Shown one piece after another: positions 23,377 through 40,458 of a DNA stretch of 64,000 nt. Made by a program: the position numbers and the translations under genes. Each line of letters starts with the position of its first letter. Position 1 is the first letter of the stretch. The DNA is from Tetrahymena elliotti 4EA (Eukaryota; Ciliophora; Oligohymenophorea; Hymenostomatida; Tetrahymenidae). The DNA lies in contig JH720298.1 of assembly GCA_000231825.2 (NCBI GenBank), forward strand, positions 124,001 to 188,000, in the 5' to 3' direction. Below the pieces are notes generated by a model, which was not told where the DNA came from, ran no database searches, and saw only the letters and a program-made list of their open reading frames with translations.

Positions 23377-25693
23377 TCAATTCATGTATTCTTATTCAAA
23401 TTCAAGCAAGGTTTAGGGACATGATTAAGGTCTTCCTCTATTTATTTCTTTATCAGAACAAAGACACATTAACAAAGTATCAGCAGCCATTCCATAAATG
23501 CTCATAAAAACAGAGGAAATACAAAAAGCAATTATAACAAAAAGCTAAAATATTTTAAATAAAAATTAAAAAATATGAAAGAAGAATCAATTATTTACGA
23601 AAACAGGAACACCAGGTGAATAGATTTTTTCACTATAAGTTGTCATATTTGTAATTATCAAATAACCCATCATGGCAGAAAAGAAAGTAATAAAGAATTT
23701 ACCAAAGAAGACAAATATTCTTCCAATTCCTTTATATTAATAAAGACATTAATAGAAGTAAATATATAATGTTAAATACCTTATGTAATGCTAAATTAAG
23801 CAGCATTTCTAGTAATTAAGAAGAAAGCATCTTTAGCTGATGTGCAAAAACTATTACCAGATAAACCTATCATAATATAGGCATTTGTGTTGATAAATCT
23901 AATAAAGTTTTCAAAACATCTCAGGCAACACAAACAACATTTAATGCAACAGTTAGCTGCAGCATTATTGTTTAAGTTTTTCTTAGCTTCTTTGTAAACT
24001 AATTCAACAACTACTCTGATCAACATGACTATACTTAAAACCATACTTCCAAAGCAAACTGAACCTATTTTTTTAAGCATTAATTGTTATTTATAAATAA
24101 ATAAAATTTTTTTTTAATTTACCAATATGTAAAGTAAAAGCTCTTAAAATTGATTTAGAAACAGGATTTTATAATTGAGCATTTGGTCTGTGAGAGAAAT
24201 ACCAGTAAGCAGCACAACTTGCTATAATTAATTAACTCATACCAATAAAGAATTCAACATTCCAGAAAAGTCCAAAAAGATAATAAACAAGTGTTCTCTT
24301 AACTCCTTCATCCCATTAAACTGATCCGAAAGGAGAATTTTTTTACTATTTAACTTCTCCAGATGAATAAATGTATAAAGAGATGATAATCCAGAAGACG
24401 AAAAAGCCACAAATTAAAACAAACATTATAACAGGAACAATAAAAGCTTACCAAACCTATTTATATCATATTTTTGTTAAAAAATTATTCTAATATTAAT
24501 AATTAGTACATCTTTTGTAAAGTCAGAGGCAGCTTTCATAATAGCAACAGCTCTCTTAATTTTATTGAAGAAACAAATAAAGAGTAAAAGTGAAATTGCA
24601 GCTAATACCAAAAGACAATATCCAAGAGCTTCAAGAGCTTTCTCATTTTAAAATTCACTTGGAACATTTTCATAACTCTTATTGTATGATTTGTACAAGC
24701 AAACACTACCTAATGAAATTAAAAGTATGAAATAACCAGCTATCATAGACCATGTGATGACTCCTGCACAGGTTCTCATCAAAACTAAGAAAATGATACT
24801 AATATTTAATTAGATAAATCATAAGAAAAATAATATAGAATATTTGAGATTTTCTTAAAATATCTCTTTTATTTCATAGATTCATTCATAAATTAATTTA
24901 TTAGTTCTTATCAGAGAGAGAGAGAGAGAAGATATCAAATATGTTATCAAAAAATTAAAAAATGTTTTATTTACGAAACACCAAAAGCAATAAATGCTAC
25001 TCCAAGAGAAACAGGCCAAGTTGTTCTGACATCACTCATCCATTCTTCAAGAGTACCAATATCAATTTTACTCTTAATAGAAGATTGTAGTGAGCTTTCA
25101 GTAGGAACACAAACAGTGACAACTAATGAATTATACAAAATATAAATAATGAGCTTTTAATTTTTCTGGCTTTTAATGAATAAACTAATTTAATAAACTG
25201 CTATTTCTTACATGAAGTAGAAGGATAGAGCTACAATTAATTGCAAGTCTATACAACCTAATTTTCTAAGCAATCAACTGAGGTTGCTCCTTATTTTGGG
25301 CATGATTTAATGCAAGCATAAACTTAATTTGAAATAGAATTTGGTCCATCCAAACTGAAGAACATGTAAGGATAGTCTGAAGCTTTATCATATCCACATT
25401 AGTTTCCTAGTTAAAAATAAGCATTATCATAAAAAATCTAAATTGATTTATTTTAAATATATTTATTTACCACTAGAATCAAAAGGACTGGCTAGTCTTT
25501 TTGGGTCTCCATTGTTAACAGCTACTCCAGCGATTATAAATAAACCAGTCCAGAAAAGTGCAAAAAGTATAAAGAAAAATATATCTCTACAACCTCTATC
25601 TTCTAGAGGTCCATATGCGATATTAGGATTTAAGGGTTCTCCCTAATATTCTTCTTCTTGCTTAGCCTAATTATTTAATAATTTTTAAGACAT
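23377..25693 (-). CDS. Choline transporter-like (CTL/SLC44) membrane protein
   Basis: Eight exons (25693-25471, 25406-25212, 25122-24975, 24798-24510, 24456-24123, 24064-23780, 23729-23599, 23544-23377) sum to 1773 bases, 590 codons plus TGA. An N-terminal cytosolic segment (EDRGCRD) precedes the first membrane helix. A large loop follows with Cys residues in CGYDKASDYPYMFF and YACIKSCP, the pattern of CTL proteins. Further helices follow, then VCFGSMVLSIVMLIR, a Cys-rich CCIKCCLCCLRCFENFIRF block and NAYIMIGLSGNSFC, all family hallmarks. About ten membrane segments are expected. CTL/SLC44 proteins move choline or related amines across plasma or organelle membranes; the substrate here is inferred only. 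The C-terminal tail is short and polar. Confidence 0.88.
24913..24929. repeat. AG dinucleotide run in an intron
   Basis: About eight AG units inside the CTL gene intron at 24799-24974. No functional signal is apparent. Confidence 0.9.
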
Positions 25694-27920
25694 GCTTTTG
25701 TTTAATTTGTGACTAATTTTAATTTTTTAATTGATATATTCACTTAAAATATAATTCCACTATTAAATATATGGTAATTATATCTTTCAATTTAGTATGA
25801 GCAACCTAAAAACTATTTTTTTCATAGAGTAAAAGTATAAGTCAAATATCAATGAATGTTTATTACATCAATTTCAATTTATTCTAATCTCAAGCACTTT
25901 TTACCCACTATTTAATTAGTTTAAAAATAATATAAATAAACAATCTATTAGAATAATCTGATAAGAAAAAATTAACAATTTTAGATTTAATAAATAATTG
26001 ATATCAGGTAATATATTAGGATCTGATTTATTTACCATTAGAAAAATAATTTAACTTTAAATACCTAATATGAATTGTTGTAATATTCATATCAATACCA
26101 ATTTTTAAGATAATATGAGACTGATGACTTTTTTAATCATTGTGATATGTAAGAAGATATTCGTATTCATGTTATGTTGTTTTATATAAAAGTCTTATAA
26201 ATTCTTATTATTTTAAATTTAAATAATTTTTAATTTCAAAAATATAGACAAATTTGTTTAATTAAACATATTCAATTTTGTAAAATTATCTTCATTTATT
26301 GGTTATTTCTATTAATTTATTAAAATATTTTTTGTTTTAATTAATTGGATAAGTAATGTTTATTGGCTAGAAACTCGATTAAAATTAACAGACAAGAAAG
26401 AAAACCAAGCTTTTATCTAATTAATCAAAGGTTTAATTTTAACTTAAAATTTTTTTTTTTAAATTATTAAAATATTATTTTAAGAAGGAATAAAAAACGA
26501 AAAATTTTTTGATTTTTTTGTGGGTTCAAAATCTTATTTTTTGCTAAATTTTTAGAAAAATTTTAGAGCTTCTTTAAAGGTATTAGGTATTGTCATATTA
26601 TCCATAGTTTCTATTTTTCACTAACCTTCTCAAATTTTATTTGACAAAAACTTAGCTAATAAAAATTCATTCACTAAAAAAATTGAGAAAAGTTAAATAA
26701 AATTGATAATTAATTAGTTTAACTATTTTTTTTATGTCCTCATGATTTTGTTATACTAAAGGTTTACTTGACAAAAATTTTTTGATTTATTTTGTTAATT
26801 ATTAATTCTTAATAAAACCTATTTATTGCATTATTTTTTAATTAAGTTGAGGTTTTTTAGATAGAATAAAAAATAAATTTTAAATATTTTGAAAATTTAA
26901 TATACTTTTAGTAAAATAAAAACTAATTTTTAGTAATAGTATTATATTTTATGATCTTTGAAAGAGCTAAGCTAATTATTTTAAATAATATTAATCATAA
27001 TTATTTTAAATAATATTAATCATTTTAATTAAAAATATACTGAAGAAAAAATATAAAATAAATACCTTTAGAAAAAACTACATTATTGATTGCATTAAAA
27101 TGAATGGATAAAAAACTTAAATTTAACATTAAAAATGTAAAAATTTCAATTAAAAAGAATCAACAAAATTTACAAGTGATACATAAATAATAATTTCTTA
27201 TTTAAAATTTTTCATTGATTGATTGATAATACAAGAAAATATTTTCAATAAATGAGAGAAATAATAGGGACATTATGAAGCATTTAATGTTGGTCAATTT
27301 TCATTTGGAAATACTTTAAATGGTAAATTAGAAAAGATCTAATTAATATAATTGATGATTTAATAAAACAAGCTAGATATTATTTGACTTAAATAAATTC
27401 TAAAATTTTGTAAGATTTAAAAAAGATCTAAATTTTAAAAAAATAGAATTTAGGATTTAATAGTTTGAAGTAGGTTTATATGATTTATATAGAAACAAGC
27501 ATCAGTTTGTACAAATATAGAGTACTTTAATTAAAAAATATTTTGTATTTATAGTTAGTAGAATTAAATTACTGCCTTTTATTTATTCACTCTCATTTTA
27601 TTTGCAGTGTTAAATAGAAATAATATATATTTTTTGATTAGAGATCAAGAAGATAAGTTAGCTACAAAGTAAATAGGAAATTGGTAATCCTACTAAATTT
27701 CAATTTGCAGTTTTATTAGAAAGTATGATGGATGCTTAGTAATTATTTATTTATTGTATATTTATTACATAAGATTGGTTGATTCATCAATCAAGTAAGT
27801 TTAAAATAAAACTAATTTTATGTATGTATGGTTTTTGTTTCAGTAATAATATTTAAATATTAACTATATATATTTATTTATATGTTATTAATTTTTATAG
27901 GAAGAAGAAAATCGATCCTT
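25694..27920. other. Intergenic stretch, 2.2 kb
   Basis: Spacer between the start of the CTL gene and the 3' end of the LRR gene. It contains a perfect 25-base tandem duplication and one short protein-like fragment near 27260-27400 that TGA soon interrupts. I see no complete gene. Confidence 0.45.
26974..27023. repeat. Perfect 25-bp tandem duplication
   Basis: The unit beginning AATTATTTTAAATAATATTA occurs twice with no mismatch (26974-26998 and 26999-27023). Each unit is largely self-complementary A+T sequence. Noncoding. Confidence 0.9.
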
Positions 27921-30900
27921 TCAGTCTATGAATAAATCCCAATGTATTGCCTTAGGATTGTATATCATAAAGTTTGAAATATGTCTATTGAATAGGATCG
28001 TTTACATAGTTTATATTTAGTTATTGATACGTGGCTTAATAAATGTTTTTATTTTTTCATCCCAATAAGGAATGTCAACTCTAACATTCTACAGAGTTTC
28101 ATGATTTTCTATAACAGTTTATGCAATTTATGCTAAGCCATTTCTTAAATTTATTTAGTTATTAGCACTTGGGAAAAACTCAAATCTTTCAAGTTTTTTC
28201 ATCTTTTTTAAATATTAGGCAATTTAAATACACCCATCTCCTGTCATGCCAATATTGTAAGCATACAAATAAAGTACTCTAAGTTATTCACAAGCAGAAA
28301 CTCCTTTTATCAGGTTGCTTATACCTTGGTTTTCAATTCTATTATTGCCAAAAGATATTTTCAGTTATTAAAGATCTTTGATGCAGCTTAGGGCATTTCC
28401 AATATACTCAGCTCCTTGTGGGGTTATATTATTTTTTTGCATGTAAAGATAAACTTCATGTAGAGATGTGCACTATCCAAAATATTCAGAGAACTATTAT
28501 GCTCCTTATTAAGTAATTACATTGTAAGTGATACTAAGTTCAAGATTACGAAGCTCTTTCAAGAAGGTCAAGGCTCTACCACATGTAATTATACTACCAT
28601 CACCAGTATAGTTTTTATATAAATCTATATTTAAACTTTTAAGTTTTTTAAGATGTTAAATTCCTTCAAAAAGACCTTATCCACCTTCAGGCATCATATT
28701 ATTCTTTTTTAAATAAAGTTTTAAATCGATTAGTCCATGCATACTAGCAAATGCTACACCTAAGGCTTTACCTCCTCTAGGTCCTATTCCATTAGAATCT
28801 AAATCAAGTACCATAACCTTCAAATTTTAAAGATGTTATAGACCTTTACCTAAATAAAACCCTCCTTCTTCACCAATATTACATCTTTCAACATATATAT
28901 CTAAGCTCTTGAGTTATTTCAAATTTTATAGTGATTTCCCAAGCTCAATCATTGGTTAATCTCCTAACTCACTGTGTTGAATTTAAAATACCAAGCATTT
29001 CAAATTTCTCATATTTGACAATCCTTTTGCAATAGCACTAGCTCCATTAGAGCCAACCTAAATAATAATTAAAATAGATGAATATTAAGTATGATTAAAA
29101 AAAATTGTTTTCATATAAATTTGGAAAAAGAACTGATTTAATTGTACAAATTCTAAAAAATTAATTTCTAAGCGTCTAGCTATTTATCAAAACTTTTTAA
29201 AAAAAATTTATTATCACTTGCAACTTGCAAAGTAACAATTTCTGATCTAAAATCTAAACAAATTTGTTTTTTAGATAATTCATAAACCACAAAAATACAT
29301 TTAAAAGTGAACTATGATGTAAATTGAGGTAAAGAATTTCAAAAGTAAATAAAATTTTCAAAGAAATAAATAATTGTTTATCTTTAGTTTGATTGCTTAT
29401 TATTTTGTTTTGATTTTAGTTAAATTTTTTTGAAAAAGCAGATAGTTTTGGAAGTAAGTAAACTCTTCTTTTTCATTCAGATTTTAAAAAAGAAAAAAAA
29501 TTAATAATAATTTACTTCGTTGTTTTGTAAGTAGATTTCAAATATTTTAACTTTTGTGAGGTTTAGCATGCAGCTTCCTATAGCAACAGCTCCTTCATCT
29601 CCAACATTGTTATCACCTATACCTAAGATTAGGTAATTTAAATCTTTCAGGTTACTTAGACCTTCTCCAATAGCTTTTCCACTTTTGTGATTGATTTGAT
29701 TTTCATAGAAGACTAAGTGGAGCTTTTAGAGTTTGGTTAAGTATTTAAGATTTTTGCCTATTAAAACACCTCCATCTCCTTATATGTTATTATTGGTTAA
29801 ACTTAAAACAAGTGATTCTAAATTTTTTAGATTTTTTAGATTATTTCCTATCGAATTAACACCTTTATTAGAAATTTTGTTGTTGCGCACACTTAAAATC
29901 AGTGATGTCAAATTAACCATATGTTCTATTGTTTTACCAAGAGCTATCCCTGCTTTTTCAGTGAGTGAATTTTCATTTAAAATAATTTCAAGTGATTATA
30001 AAGTAGTGAGCTTTGCAATATTTTCAAGAATTTTAATAATTCCATCATCTTCTATCTTATTGCTTAGAGCATGTAAAATGAGATATTTAATTTAATTTTT
30101 ACGAAGAAATACGTTTTTTAAATGAGCAATTCCCAAAGAGTTGATTTGATTAGACTCTAAGAAAATAGATAATTATTTGACATTGCGTATGTTACATAAA
30201 AAGAGTGAAAGCAAGCGACATCCTTCATCACCAATTTAATTATTACCTAAACTCATATTTAAATACTTAATATCTTTAAAATTAACATCTTAAAGATCTT
30301 AGAACCCTCTACAACCTTCTGCTGTAATCTAATTATCAAAAAATCTTAAATCTAGAACTTGAAGCTAATCTAAAGTAGCTATACTTCTTAAAATACTAGA
30401 TAACCCTGCATCTCTAATTCTATTGTAGGAGAAAAAGATTCTAAAGGTTTGTAAATTCTTGCATTTTTCAACATACTTTGAAATACCAAAAATACCTTGC
30501 TCTGATATACTGTTTCTTCTAAGAGATAAAATTAAATGCTTCAACTACAAAGGAGGTATTCTTTCTAGAATATTTGAAATCATATGAGTTCCCTCATCAC
30601 TTAATCTGCATAAATCAGCTTTAAATTCAAATGAGGTAATTTAAGAGAACCAATCGTTTCCTTACATGAAAGAAAAGTTTTAATAGCTAGCATAGCTGTA
30701 TTATGTTATTTTTGTTTGTTCTTCTATTTCCATAGTTTCTTAAAACTCCTCTATTTTTTCATTCAAATCTTGCCCTATATCACCTTAGTTTATATTATTA
30801 AAATTAGAAGCTATACTTTTGTGTCTATTACATCCAATATCACTTATTGCACTTTATTGATGATTTTTGAAACTTTAACACAAACTATTCTCTAGCTCTT

Positions 30901-33112
30901 CTAATTTTACTAAAGATTTGTCTTTGTAGTTGATTGCGATATCAGTTTTATCACTGATTTATCTAATAATTGCAGAAAGATCAGTATTTTCTGATATTTC
31001 TACAATAACTTTTTGCATCCTATATTAATTAACCATTTCTTTGACAGAAGAATATGTTAAATTAAAGCCCATCGAGAAACAAGAATTAAAAAATATATCT
31101 GTAAAAAGGGCAGAAATTTTATATTCGATTAAAGATTTTATAATCTACATAATTCTCTGTTCTTTATTCTTTTTCTGAGGATTGAATTTCACTGATGTCA
31201 AAAATGCGCTTAATCTAAGATATATAATAGAGAGCTCCTCCATAACTCTTCTTTCAACTTAAATTAAACTATTCTATTCTTCTTAGCTTTCACTTCCAAA
31301 TTCCTAAATATTTTATTACTTAAATTCCTTACACTAAAAAATATTTTATATTTCTTATTTTTATTAGCTATTTGTTGAGTTTAGAGTTTATGAAACTCTG
31401 CTTTAACTTAATCTTTTTCTCATTTATAAATTAACATCACATTTTGTTTAACCATATTACTAGATACATTATTCCTCATATATTTCATTATAATTAGTTG
31501 AATTTTATGAGTTATTTTCTTCTTCAAAAGCCTCCACTTCTAATCTATTTTATTAGGAATTATTACTCCTGCTGTTGTTGTTATTTTGACTATCATATTC
31601 TCCCTCATCACATAATTCTAAATCTCCATTTATATTTTACTAAATGATCTCATCTTTTTAAGATGATGATAGCTACTGCAATTCTTCATCTTCTTTTTAG
31701 AGCTTTTTTAAACTTTCACTGCTACCACTATTAATTTTCCTCTTCTACCTTTGAATTCTCTACTTACCCCTTTTTTCTATTAAATTAGCATGACTATCTT
31801 CTTCAATTTCCTCAAATTCTTTTTGTTCATTGTCACAATTACTATCAACCATTTCAACTTCAATTGTCGATGAAGCATACGAGTCAATTTCCTTTTTTTA
31901 GTCTTTATGCTATTTTAATGTCGCAGAGCGAGTCATTATTCTCTAACTAGAGTTTTTAATCATCTTGATAGTTCTATTTGAACTTTTCTGAGAGTTACTA
32001 TTTACCTATTATGAGAGCTAAGCTTACAGTAGCTACTTGGTCTTTGACCTTGTTCTATACTATTCATTTTACCAAGTTTATGAACTAGAATCGGAAGAGC
32101 AAAAAGCACTTGTTGAAACGGCTAATTTATCTTATTCTTTTGAATGTAATTGGCATCTAGAAACTTATGAATCCATTATTTACTCAATTTTATTTAAATT
32201 ACTACAATTAGGTTAAGGAATAATTATGCTACTTTTATCATAAATTGGAAGGATTTTTGTAAGCTTTTCTCTACAAATGACTAAATAATCACTATTAACT
32301 GTTATTTGTTGCATGAGATTATTTCCTAGCATTTAAAAGCAATCAATCATATCACTATAAGATTCAAGAATTTAATCCTCGTAGAGAATGTTATTTTAAT
32401 TCAAACTTCTTTCTGCAATATCTTCCTCTATTGATCTTTCATAACTCTCCAGGAATATTAATAATACACCTCTATCTTCATTTGCAGTAGCTTTCTTTCT
32501 ACTTTATTTTGAGTTTTCTGCTTCCTAATTTTCAAATAAACTCTACTGTCTCCCATAAGAACTTTTTATTTCATCAATTTATTCTTCTTCGAATTCTACT
32601 TATTTGGAGTTTTGCTTTTGAGCTAATTAAGGAGCTTAGTTATTAGGTACAGCAACTTAAATATCACTTTAAAAAAATTATTAAACTGATGATAAAAGGT
32701 CTCTTTTTATATGCAAAACTTGCATCATATTCTTGCTGTAATCCGAATTTTAAGTTTAAAGTGCTTGCAGCTTTTCATAAAACTATTAAATAGCATTGAG
32801 TTATGGGTCTTCCTAGCATTATTTTTAAGCCATTTTAGACAAGTGCGATTTAATTTTGGTTCTAGAAATTTTCTAAACATAGTGAGAGTGAGAAGAAATA
32901 ATAATGTTTGATATATAAGCTACTATGGTGTATTGCTTTTAGTTTGAATAAGCATGATAAATTGAAATATCAGTGTTTGAGAATACAAGACTAGTGGCTA
33001 TATTTTTCTAAACCTCTTCATAATCGAAGTCAGTTTCTAGAGTTACAATCTCATTATCTGTATTTCTATCTTCCTCTTCTTTTTCTTCTAAATTAAGTTT
33101 TTGCTTTTCCAT
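27921..33112 (-). CDS. Large leucine-rich repeat protein, RI-type repeats
   Basis: Two exons (33112-29516 and 29057-27921) around one 458-base intron give 1577 residues. Exon lengths are each divisible by three. The N-terminal 800 or so residues are acidic, Glu/Ser/Gln-rich and probably disordered. A more helical block (residues about 590-800, including KEMVNQYRMQKVIVEISE) precedes the repeats. From about residue 820 to the end, some 20 repeats follow of the ribonuclease-inhibitor type, such as NNQIGDEGCRLLSLFL, NNNVGDEGAVAIGS and ELGKSLQNLKQLKSLDIYV. Each repeat is about 28-35 residues. RI-type LRRs form horseshoe scaffolds for protein binding. No kinase, F-box or GTPase domain was seen. The ATG follows AAAAA, typical ciliate start context. 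Confidence 0.85.
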
Positions 33113-34695
33113 TTTTAAGTGCACTGTTCGTCTTTCAGTACTTGTTTATTTACTTAGAAATTGATTATTTTTTTTTATTTATATGAAATCTCACTCTTTT
33201 TCTTGATTTTTTGATAAGTCAAGAGAGTAATTGAATGAATTTTCAATGTATTTTTTCTTTTGGGTGATTTTGATATAGGAAAAATATATATTTGAAAGAA
33301 TGAAGTGATAAATTTTTTATTAATAATATTACTTTGTTTAGAAGTACTTTTTGCTTTGTTTTTGATTTAATTTTTTATAGCAGCTAATTATTTAACTATT
33401 ATCAGATTATAGATTAATTATTGTGTTGTTTTTGATGAAGAGGGTGTTAATCATAATTTTTAATATTTAATAGAATTATCATTTTTTCAAAAAACTTAAT
33501 AGAGATTGTTTGTTTGTTTGTTTGTATATTTTCGAATTATGCAAATTTTTGCTGACATCTAATATTTATGTTTGCTTTTTCTTAGATTCTAATGTCAAAT
33601 TATTTAAAAATGTTTGAAACTTATATATATAACTCATCCCAAATATTTTTATTGAATTTTGAAAAATGAATAAAAAGAAAAAGGTAAAAAATTAGAAAAT
33701 ACTTGAATTCTTAACAAATTTTAAAAATGATTTAGAATTTAATTTACTCATTAAAAATTGCCAAAATATTAATTAGAATTTTATTTTCTCTTTCACTTTT
33801 TTATCATTAAAAAAATTAATTTTGCTTGAGTGATTATTTCAAAAAAATTGATTTTATCAAATTTAATATATTTTAAATTTATTTCCTTTGATATATTTAT
33901 TGAATTTTTAATTTCTGAAACATTTATTTACAACTCACTCTATTTATTTTTATTTTTTTATTTACCTTTTTATGTCATCTGAGTAGGATTCAATTTATAT
34001 TTTTATAATTTTAATTCAACTTATTGATTATTTTTTTGTGGTGAACAAAATATTTAGGAGTAAGGAGTTTAGAATTTATAGAAAATAACAAAATAAGAAG
34101 ATAAGATTTACAAACTAAATATTTGATTTATGTATTTTTTAATTTATTAAAAATAAATCTTTTCATACTTACTTGATTAATTATTTTAAAATTGCTAAAC
34201 AGAGTTAATATAAAGAATAAATTAATTTAATGACCATTTATAAATAAATTGAAAGCTTTTAGGAAACTATTTATTCTTTATAATTAAGCGGTAAGAAAGA
34301 GATTCATTTATGTATTATTTACTAGTATCATTCAATGATCCATAAAAATAATTATAATTTTCTTTGTATTTCTTAAATAAAGTAAATACTAGTCACTCAC
34401 TCGATCATCATTCATTTCTAATTAATTTTTCACCAAAAATAGTTAAATTAGAATACATTTATTTATCAAAAACAAAATTTTTTTCATTCACTTTAATTAA
34501 TAATTATGAAAAGTAAGTAATGTGTTTTATTTACATTAAAAATAAATTCCCCATGATAAATAAAAAGAAAAATAAGAGACAGGTAAAGTATTGTGAAAGC
34601 CTAAATAAGCTGCCAAATTACAAAGATTTTCTAAAAGGAAATATATTAATTAGTAAGTGATTAAGCACATCCAATCAATATAAAAAGTTAGCTAA
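33113..34695. other. Intergenic between divergent genes
   Basis: About 1.6 kb of A+T-rich sequence between two divergently oriented genes. It should contain both promoters. A short TTTG tetranucleotide repeat lies at 33507-33525. Nothing else was recognised. Confidence 0.5.
33507..33525. repeat. TTTG tetranucleotide repeat
   Basis: Four to five TTTG units in the spacer upstream of the LRR gene. Confidence 0.85.
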
Positions 34696-39201
<4,506 letters not shown>

Positions 39202-39995
39202 TCACCACACCTTTGTTTAAAGCTAAATTACTTAAAACCCAACTTAATTTTTCTTTTTAAATTTTTAAACAGGACAAACATAAACCAACCAATTTATTAA
39301 AAATAAATACAATTAAAACAAAAATGATAAATAGGTAATGATAAAATATCACTACCCAGAAATATAGACATAATTATAATCTTTCTTTCTACTTTTTCTC
39401 AACCCAACTCTTCTATTATTTTTCCTTTCACTCATATAAATATAAAATAAAATAAGATTTAGTAAAAGAAATTGAATATCAAAAACATTTTATTTACTTA
39501 TTTTATATAATAACTTAAAACTTTTAGAATGTATTTATGTATTGAATGAATGAATACTTTGTATATAACATCTCGTATTTATTTATATTTTTAAAATCTA
39601 TCAATTCCTTTCTAATTATTTTGTGCAATTTTACTTCAAGTAAAAGTTAACTTTTAACGTATTTATTTTCCAAATATTTATAATTCAGCAATAAATCTTA
39701 AGTTAACAACTTTATTGAGTTTAAAAAGAATAAGTTTTGGTTACAATGAAAAAATTTCTACGTCAACAAATAAAAAACACAAAAATAAAAAATGACATAT
39801 TTTCAAACATTTTTGAAATGAATTTTAGTTTATTTCTATCTAAAAAACAATTAAAATACTGATCATCTTCTATGCTTATGAAATAGGAGCAAGATATGCT
39901 TTGATTATCTTAATCATAAATGAAATAATTTTAAAATATAAAAGTAAATAAGAAAACAATTAAGTAGTATTATTTTATTATTATTTAATGTATTT
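39202..39995. other. Intergenic between convergent genes
   Basis: A+T-rich spacer. No gene, RNA or structured element was recognised. Confidence 0.5.
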
Positions 39996-40214
39996 TCATA
40001 TTTATTCCATTCTCTTTTTAACTATTTTTTACTCTTCTTCGATTGCAAATATTTTATCCAATTACTCAACAGTCGGAGCAGACCTCACTACAATTCCTTT
40101 GTAAAAAGGTCTAACGTAAGTAACTTCTCCTTCAAATTCTCTTTCCTCAGCTTCTTTTAGCGTTTAAGTGTTTGGCTAATTAACTACTGTAGTATTAGAT
40201 AGGCAGTTTCCCAT
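39996..40214 (-). CDS. Small protein with predicted N-terminal acylation
   Basis: Single exon of 72 residues ending in TGA. It starts MGNCLSNTTVV. Gly2 followed by Asn, and a Ser at position 6, fit the N-myristoylation rule; Cys4 is a good palmitoylation site. The combination predicts stable membrane anchoring. The remainder is charged: KEAEEREFEGEV, then YVRPFYKGIVVRSAPTVE and a Lys/Glu helix. I do not recognise a family. The start context (AAAAC before ATG) is ordinary. It sits 244 bases downstream of the TRIM-TLDc gene on the same strand but should be a separate transcription unit. Length, start, stop and coherent composition make it a likely real gene. Confidence 0.7.
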
Positions 40215-40458
40215 GTTTTTAGATGATAAAATATTTGTAAAATTTAATAATTAGATAGAATTTTATTTGCTTTTATTGGTTTCAAATATAAAGAAATTAA
40301 ATGAAAACGAATTAATTGATGCAAATATTGAATGATAGAATATTAATTAACATATAATAAATGTATTGAGATGAAGATAATTAAGAGGACATAATCTTTA
40401 AAATATATATACCAAAATTAATTAAGTATGAATAAATTGTTAGTTTTATGAATTCAAT
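40215..40458. other. Short intergenic spacer
   Basis: Spacer between two minus-strand genes. It must hold the promoter of the small acylated protein gene and the 3' end of the TRIM-like gene. No motif identified. Confidence 0.5.

Noticed and set aside
23796..24080. A stand-alone 94-residue Cys-rich protein
   Set aside because: It is an internal exon of the choline transporter-like gene read past its splice sites.
29733..30095. 120-codon plus-strand frame
   Set aside because: Antisense shadow of the RI-type leucine-rich repeats on the minus strand.
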